From contig NZ_JABFCZ010000004.1 of NCBI RefSeq assembly GCF_014692675.1, positions 124,001 through 188,000 on the forward strand: 64,000 bases of DNA, in the 5' to 3' direction. Under the pieces are notes generated by a model that did no database searches, had not been told where the DNA came from, and worked only from the letters and a program-made list of their open reading frames with translations. The translations under genes were made by a program, and so were the position numbers. This DNA comes from Roseibium aggregatum (lineage in GTDB: Bacteria > Pseudomonadota > Alphaproteobacteria > Rhizobiales > Stappiaceae). This document shows, in pieces, positions 58,276 to 64,000 of the stretch (position 1 is its first letter; each line of letters starts with the position of its first letter).

Positions 58276-58279
<4 letters not shown>
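57404..58279 (+). CDS. glpP: Glycerol ABC transporter permease 1
   Basis: This 291-residue inner-membrane permease of the carbohydrate (MalF/UgpA) type has about six spans and the EAA loop YYQAAKIDQASRWKIFWYIELP. It overlaps the ATPase gene upstream and glpQ downstream (ATGA). Confidence 0.93.
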
Positions 58280-59127
<848 letters not shown>

Positions 59128-59144
59128 CCGGAGGAGACAGACCC

Positions 59145-59417
59145 ATGGAATGGATGGCCTGGACATATCCGACCGCGATTTTCTTCGCAGTCATCGCATT
59201 GCTGCTCGTCACCTTCACGGTGCTGGCGATCCGGTTTCCGGAAACGCCGCGGGTCGGCGTGCTCCGCATAGAGACGACCCGGGGAGATCGTCTCTTCATC
59301 ACCTTGCTCGGTTCGGCCTTCATCAACCTGGCCTGGCTCGGACTTGTCGGCGTATCGCAACCCTATGCGCTGATCGTTTGCCTGATCTATGCCGCGGCGG
59401 TTTTCCGCTGGGTGTAG
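59145..59417 (+). CDS. glpU: Small membrane protein of the glycerol transporter operon (DUF2160)
   Basis: This 90-residue protein has three hydrophobic segments (about 8-30, 50-68, 72-88) around a basic loop RIETTRGDR. It matches the small DUF2160 protein always found between the permease and receptor genes in rhizobial glp transport operons, and its exact job is unknown. A GGAGGAG box precedes the ATG. Confidence 0.87.
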   Translation: MEWMAWTYPTAIFFAVIALLLVTFTVLAIRFPETPRVGVLRIETTRGDRLFITLLGSAFINLAWLGLVGVSQPYALIVCLIYAAAVFRWV

Positions 59418-59500
59418 TTGAGGGGAAAAACCGGCGGTCCGGGGACGGGCAATCCTCAGGCCGCCGCATCAAAACCACAGTTTACACGTGGGAGGAAAAT

Positions 59501-61219
59501 ATGAACTTGCTACTGAAATCGACAACGGCGCTCGCGTTGAGCCTCGGGGTGCTCACCGGACCGGCCTTCGCCGGAATGAACGAGGCCAAACAGTTCCTGG
59601 ACTCGGAAATCGGCGACCTGTCGACGCTGTCGCGCGCCGACCAGGAAAAGGAAATGCAGTGGTTCGTGGACGCCGCCAAGCCGTTCGCCGGCATGGAAAT
59701 CAAGGTGGTGTCGGAAACCATCACTACGCACGAGTATGAATCCAAGGTGCTGGCGCCGGCCTTCACGGCCATTACCGGCATCAAGATCACCCACGACCTG
59801 ATCGGTGAAGGCGATGTGGTCGAAAAGCTGCAGACCCAGATGCAGTCGGGCGAAAACATCTACGACGCCTACATCAACGACAGCGACCTCATCGGCACCC
59901 ACTGGCGCTACCAGCAGGCCCGCAACCTGACCGACTGGATGGCAGGCGAAGGCAAGGACGTCACCAATCCGGGACTGGACGTGGCCGACTTCATCGGCAC
60001 CAAGTTCACCACCGGTCCGGACGGCAAGCTCTACCAGTTGCCCGACCAGCAGTTCGCCAACCTCTACTGGTTCCGCTACGACTGGTTCACCGACCCGAAG
60101 ATCAAGGCCGAGTTCAAGGACAAATACGGCTACGAGCTGGGCGTTCCGGTCAACTGGTCGGCCTATGAGGACATCGCCGAGTTCTTCACCGGAAAGAACA
60201 TCGACGGCCAGACCGTCTATGGCAACATGGACTACGGCAAGAAGGACCCGTCGCTCGGCTGGCGCTTCACCGATGCGTGGATGTCCATGGCCGGCATGGG
60301 CGACAAGGGCGAGCCGAACGGCCTGCCGGTCGACGAATGGGGCATTCGCGTCAACGACAAGTCCCAGCCGACCGGATCCTGCGTGGCCCGCGGCGGCGCG
60401 ACCAACTCTCCGGCGGCTGTCTATGCCATTGAGAAATACACCCAGTGGCTGGACAAGTACTCGCCGCCGGCAGCAGCGGGCATGACCTTCTCCGAAGCCG
60501 GCCCGATTCCGTCGCAGGGGGCGGTTGCCCAGCAGATGTTCTGGTACACCGCCTTCACCGCCGACATGGTGGGTGACGGCGCCAAGGCCGTTCTCAATGA
60601 CGACGGCACGCCGAAATGGCGCATGGCTCCGAGCCCGCACGGCGCATACTGGGAAGACGGCATGAAGGTCGGCTACCAGGACGCCGGCTCCTGGACGCTG
60701 ATGAAGTCGACCCCGGCCGACCGGGCCAAGGCCGCATGGCTCTATGCCCAGTTCGTCGTCTCCAAGACGGTTGACGTGAAGAAGTCCCACGTGGGTCTCA
60801 CCTTCATCCGCGAGAGCACCATCCAGGACAAGAGCTTCACCGAACGCGCTCCGAAGCTCGGCGGTCTGATCGAGTTCTACCGCTCGCCGGCCCGTGTCCG
60901 CTGGTCGCCCACCGGCACCAACGTTCCGGACTATCCGAAGCTGGCCCAGCTGTGGTGGCAGAATATCGGCGATGCGTCGTCCGGTGCGAAAACCGCCCAG
61001 GAAGCCCTCGACAGCCTGTGCCAGCAGCAGGAACGCGTCCTGCAGCGTCTTGAACGCGCCGGCGTCCAGGGCGATCTCGGACCGAAGCTGAACGAACCGG
61101 AAGATCCGGAAGTCTGGCTCAGCCGAGAGGGCGCTCCGAAGCCGAAGCTTGCCAACGAAAAGCCGGAGCCGATCACGGTCGACTACGACACGCTGGTCGC
61201 AAGCTGGCAAAAACAGTAA
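59501..61219 (+). CDS. glpV: Periplasmic glycerol receptor
   Basis: This 572-residue large receptor has a Sec leader (KSTTALALSLGVLTGPAFAG, residues 6-25). It is longer than most sugar receptors but normal for the GlpV family. A strong GGGAGGAAAA box precedes the ATG. A GC-rich hairpin (61227-61250) follows its stop and may stabilise the receptor part of the transcript. Confidence 0.92.
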   Translation: MNLLLKSTTALALSLGVLTGPAFAGMNEAKQFLDSEIGDLSTLSRADQEKEMQWFVDAAKPFAGMEIKVVSETITTHEYESKVLAPAFTAITGIKITHDLIGEGDVVEKLQTQMQSGENIYDAYINDSDLIGTHWRYQQARNLTDWMAGEGKDVTNPGLDVADFIGTKFTTGPDGKLYQLPDQQFANLYWFRYDWFTDPKIKAEFKDKYGYELGVPVNWSAYEDIAEFFTGKNIDGQTVYGNMDYGKKDPSLGWRFTDAWMSMAGMGDKGEPNGLPVDEWGIRVNDKSQPTGSCVARGGATNSPAAVYAIEKYTQWLDKYSPPAAAGMTFSEAGPIPSQGAVAQQMFWYTAFTADMVGDGAKAVLNDDGTPKWRMAPSPHGAYWEDGMKVGYQDAGSWTLMKSTPADRAKAAWLYAQFVVSKTVDVKKSHVGLTFIRESTIQDKSFTERAPKLGGLIEFYRSPARVRWSPTGTNVPDYPKLAQLWWQNIGDASSGAKTAQEALDSLCQQQERVLQRLERAGVQGDLGPKLNEPEDPEVWLSREGAPKPKLANEKPEPITVDYDTLVASWQKQ

Positions 61220-61226
61220 CCTCCCT

Positions 61227-61250
61227 GGCCGGGGCCTACGGGCCTCGGCC
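61227..61250 (+). other. GC-rich hairpin between glpV and glpK
   Basis: GGCCGGGGCC pairs imperfectly with GGGCCTCGGCC around TAC. There is no T-run, so it is more likely an mRNA-stabilising or attenuating element than a full terminator. Confidence 0.45.
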
Positions 61251-61288
61251 TCCCCACCCCCCTTAACGGGCATTAAGACGACCTGCAG

Positions 61289-62779
61289 ATGAGCCACATT
61301 CTCGCGATCGACCAGGGCACGACCTCCAGCCGCGCCATCCTCTTCAATCAGGACATGCGACCGGTCGCGACCGCCCAGGAAGAATTCGCGCAGCATTTTC
61401 CCTCTTCCGGCTGGGTCGAGCACGACCCGCGCGATCTCTGGACGACCACGGTCCTCACCTGCAGCGATGCCATTCAGAATGCCGGTATCGCCCCCTCGGC
61501 CATTTCCGCCATCGGCATCACCAACCAGCGCGAAACCACCGTTGTCTGGGAGCGGGCGTCGGGACGGCCCGTCTACAATGCCATCGTCTGGCAGGACCGC
61601 CGGACCGCCGATTTCTGCCGCACCCTGAAGGACCAGGGCCACGAGGCGACGATCACGGCCAAGACCGGACTTCTGGCGGACCCCTATTTTTCCGGCACCA
61701 AGCTGAAATGGATCCTCGACAATGTCGACGGCGCCCGTGAAAAGGCCGCCCGCGGAGAGCTCCTGTTCGGCACGGTCGACAGCTGGCTGATCTGGCAGCT
61801 TACCGGCGGCAGGGTGCATGCGACCGACGCCACCAATGCCGCCCGAACCATGCTCTACGACATTCACAAGGGCCGCTGGAGCGAGACGATCTGCAATCTC
61901 TTCGACATCCCGATGGCCATGCTGCCGGAGGTGAAGGACTGCGGTGCGGACTACGGGGTGACCGAGACAAGCATCTTCGGGCACTCTATCCCGATCCTGG
62001 GCGTCGCCGGCGACCAGCAGGCGGCAACCGTCGGCCAGGCCTGCTTCAAGCCGGGCATGTTGAAATCGACCTACGGCACCGGGTGCTTCGCCCTGTTGAA
62101 CACCGGCGAGACGGCGGTCACCTCACAGAACCGGCTCCTGACCACCATCGCCTACCAGCTTGACGGCAAGCCGACCTACGCGCTCGAAGGCTCCATCTTC
62201 GTTGCCGGCGCCGTGGTGCAATGGCTGCGAGACGGATTGAAGATCATCCAGAATGCTGCCGATACCCACACCCTTGCCGATGCGGCCGACCCGAGCCAGA
62301 ACGTGATCCTCGTCCCGGCCTTCGTCGGGCTCGGCGCCCCCTACTGGAACCCGACCTGCCGGGGCGCCATGTTCGGCCTGACCCGCAACACCGGGCCTGC
62401 GGAATTCGCCCGCGCCGCCCTTCAAAGCGTCGGCTTCCAGACCCGTGATCTCCTGCAGGCGATGAGTGCCGACTGGGACAGTTCGACGGACGTGGAACAG
62501 ACCCTGCGTGTCGATGGCGGCATGACCGGCTCGGACTGGGCGATGCAGTTCCTCGCCGATATCCTCGGCGTTCCGGTCGACCGTCCGGTGATCACCGAAA
62601 CGACTGCCCTCGGGGCGGCCTGGCTCGCCGGCCAGCAGGCCGGCGTCTATCCGGGACAGGACGAGTTTGCCCGTAACTGGCAACTGGAACGAACCTTCGA
62701 GCCGCTTATGGCCGAAGAAGACCGCGAGAGCGCCTACGCCGCCTGGAGACGGGCGGTCGAGGCAACGTTAAGCGTCTGA
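61289..62779 (+). CDS. glpK: Glycerol kinase
   Basis: This 496-residue FGGY kinase phosphorylates incoming glycerol. It has [12 protein letters not shown] (7-18), [11 protein letters not shown], the signature [19 protein letters not shown]-like region and DGGMTGSDW near residue 410. Typical length and all blocks are present. It closes the glp operon and feeds GlpD. Confidence 0.96.
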   Translation: MSHILAIDQGTTSSRAILFNQDMRPVATAQEEFAQHFPSSGWVEHDPRDLWTTTVLTCSDAIQNAGIAPSAISAIGITNQRETTVVWERASGRPVYNAIVWQDRRTADFCRTLKDQGHEATITAKTGLLADPYFSGTKLKWILDNVDGAREKAARGELLFGTVDSWLIWQLTGGRVHATDATNAARTMLYDIHKGRWSETICNLFDIPMAMLPEVKDCGADYGVTETSIFGHSIPILGVAGDQQAATVGQACFKPGMLKSTYGTGCFALLNTGETAVTSQNRLLTTIAYQLDGKPTYALEGSIFVAGAVVQWLRDGLKIIQNAADTHTLADAADPSQNVILVPAFVGLGAPYWNPTCRGAMFGLTRNTGPAEFARAALQSVGFQTRDLLQAMSADWDSSTDVEQTLRVDGGMTGSDWAMQFLADILGVPVDRPVITETTALGAAWLAGQQAGVYPGQDEFARNWQLERTFEPLMAEEDRESAYAAWRRAVEATLSV

Positions 62780-62820
62780 GGCCAACGCCGCCCCTCAACT
62801 CTGGTCAGTTTAATTAGCCG

Positions 62821-63789
62821 TCAAAGGTACGTCCGTTCCTCGATCGGTCTCTGCTTGATCTGCTCCAGCAACAGATCGAGCATGGCCGTTTCTGCGCGGT
62901 TCATCTTCGCCTTCGGGTTCCACACCACGTGAACGTCGATTTCCGGCAGATTCTCGTAGGGCGGCAGTTGCCAGAGCATGCCATCTTCCACATCCCGTCG
63001 GACCACATGCACCGGCAGCGGCCCGATGCCGAGACCGGCCAGGATCATCCGCCGGACTTCCTCCAGATTGGCGGAGGTGCCCACGACGCGGTCGTCAAGG
63101 TCGGCTTCCGCACGCATCAGGGTCACCGGTCTCAGCGCATCCTCCAGCCGGTCGGTAACGAAGCTGACCGAGGACTGGCCGGCAAGGTCGGCTTTGGTCA
63201 GGTCCGATCGGCCGAACAGGGGATGGGACGGACCGCAGAACAGGCCGAAGAACTCCCGGAACAGGCGCGTATATTCCAGCTTCGGGTTCCGGGTCCGGAC
63301 AAGACAGACGGCAAGCGAAGCCCGCCGCCCCGTCACCGCTTCCAGGGCATCCTTGCTGGCGGAAACGTTGATGGAGATGGTCGCCGCCGGATGCATCTGG
63401 TGGAATTGCCGGAGCGTCTCGTCGAACAGCGGGCTGACCACGTGGCTCGCCATGGCGATGTCCACATGGCCGCGAACCTCGTCCGAAACATCCCGCATCA
63501 GGGTTCCCAGACGCAGGATCGCACCCTGGATATCGACCGCCTCCTTGTGCAGCAGCCGGCCGGCCTCCGTCAGTTCGAAATGGCCCGGAGACCGGTTGAT
63601 CAGGCGTTTTCCGATCCGTTCCTCGAGACGCTTGAGCGCGCTTGAAACGGTCGGCTGCTTGAGCCGGAGCCGGTCGGCCGCCTCCGTCACACTGCTGGAG
63701 CGAGCCAGGACGATGAAGGTTCTGAGCAGGTTCCAGTCCAGGTCGCGAGCAAGCCGTTCCGGATGGAGGGGTTTGGGAAGCAAGGTCAT
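62821..63789 (-). CDS. LysR-family regulator
   Basis: This 322-residue LysR protein has its helix-turn-helix at about residues 30-60 (SVTEAADRLRLKQPTVSSALKRLEERIG) followed by the substrate-binding domain. It is divergent from an ABC permease gene at the window edge and is probably its regulator. A 15-base palindrome covers its own start codon. Confidence 0.9.
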   Translation of the reverse strand: MTLLPKPLHPERLARDLDWNLLRTFIVLARSSSVTEAADRLRLKQPTVSSALKRLEERIGKRLINRSPGHFELTEAGRLLHKEAVDIQGAILRLGTLMRDVSDEVRGHVDIAMASHVVSPLFDETLRQFHQMHPAATISINVSASKDALEAVTGRRASLAVCLVRTRNPKLEYTRLFREFFGLFCGPSHPLFGRSDLTKADLAGQSSVSFVTDRLEDALRPVTLMRAEADLDDRVVGTSANLEEVRRMILAGLGIGPLPVHVVRRDVEDGMLWQLPPYENLPEIDVHVVWNPKAKMNRAETAMLDLLLEQIKQRPIEERTYL

Positions 63790-63802
63790 AGATCAGATCT
63801 AT
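63788..63802. promoter_or_regulatory. LysR-box palindrome ATAGATC-A-GATCTAT
   Basis: A perfect 15-base palindrome with the T-N11-A layout of LysR sites overlaps the start codon of the LysR gene (63787-63789), as expected for self-repression. It lies in the divergent promoter region. Confidence 0.65.
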
Positions 63803-63886
63803 AGTCAGAATTTCCATTATCTATTTGTTCTATGAAGCGTCTCTTGTCACCTTCCCGTCAAGGTAATTTTGACGAGGGAGGCGGCG

Positions 63887-64000
63887 ATGGGTATCGAGGC
63901 GCGCGAAAGGCGTCAGCCATGGATCCTGCTGGCGCCTGCGCTGACATCGGTCACGCTGCTCCTGTTCGTGCCGCTCGCCTTCATCGTGGTCTATTCGTTC
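63887..64000 (+). CDS. ABC transporter permease, polyamine (PotB) type, 3' truncated by the window edge
   Basis: Only 38 codons are visible, starting MGIEARERRQPWILL and running into a first membrane span (APALTSVTLLLFVPLAFIVV). A GAGGGAGG box lies ten bases before the ATG. The basic N-terminus followed by PWILLAPAL is typical of PotB-like permeases. The frame is open to the last base. The remaining subunits lie outside. Confidence 0.75.
   Translation, partial: MGIEARERRQPWILLAPALTSVTLLLFVPLAFIVVYSF

Noticed and set aside
59510-61984. 824-codon open frame on the minus strand across glpV and glpK
   Set aside because: It is antisense to two clear glp genes with strong family motifs. High GC content removes stop codons in the opposite frames, and it has no recognisable domain or ribosome site.

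Overview
This is a high-GC, gene-dense window. Rhizobial-type hup/hyp genes, a rhizobial-type glycerol ABC operon, several TRAP/ABC uptake systems and typical intergenic palindromes suggest an alphaproteobacterium of the Hyphomicrobiales, perhaps a marine Stappiaceae (Roseibium/Labrenzia-like). The family placement is inference from gene content only. No tRNA, rRNA or CRISPR array was seen.

Region 1 (1-22582) is a hydrogenase island. It opens inside the large subunit of a cytosolic group 3b-type [NiFe] hydrogenase, followed by a block of intergenic repeats and a matching maturation protease. Then comes a membrane uptake hydrogenase operon (hupS-L-E-C) behind a sigma54-type promoter and closed by a clear terminator. 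A second sigma54-type promoter precedes hupD-F-G-H-I-J-K, hypA-B-C-D-E, the NtrC-type activator hoxA, the kinase hupT, the H2-sensing hydrogenase hupUV and hypF. HupS carries the extra cysteines known from O2-tolerant enzymes. The implied circuit is H2 -> HupUV -> HupT -> HoxA -> sigma54 promoters of hupSLEC and hupD onward, giving aerobic H2 oxidation into the quinone pool.

Region 2 (22786-33562) looks like an aromatic catabolism locus. It holds a 3-hydroxybenzoate 4-monooxygenase-like flavoprotein with a divergent MarR regulator, a complete branched-chain-type ABC importer, and a divergent operon with a dihydroxyacetophenone-dioxygenase-like cupin, an SDR, a second MarR and an aldehyde dehydrogenase. 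The aldehyde dehydrogenase reading frame is broken by one base right at its catalytic cysteine.

Region 3 (33691-40583) has a LysR regulator, a cytoplasmic formylglycine-type sulfatase, and a TAXI solute receptor with a fused TRAP permease. I propose import and intracellular cleavage of a sulfate (or phosphonate) ester. A small secreted EF-hand protein lies convergently behind it.

Region 4 (40714-52497) has an enolase-superfamily enzyme, an aldehyde dehydrogenase, a MocR regulator, a polyamine-type ABC transporter, a GMC oxidoreductase, an amine-oxidase-like flavoprotein and a DUF427 protein. AATTGG inverted repeats lie on both sides of the MocR gene.

Region 5 (52539-62779) is the glycerol regulon: glpR divergent from glpD-S-T-P-Q-U-V-K. 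The window ends with a LysR gene divergent from the first codons of another polyamine-type ABC permease.
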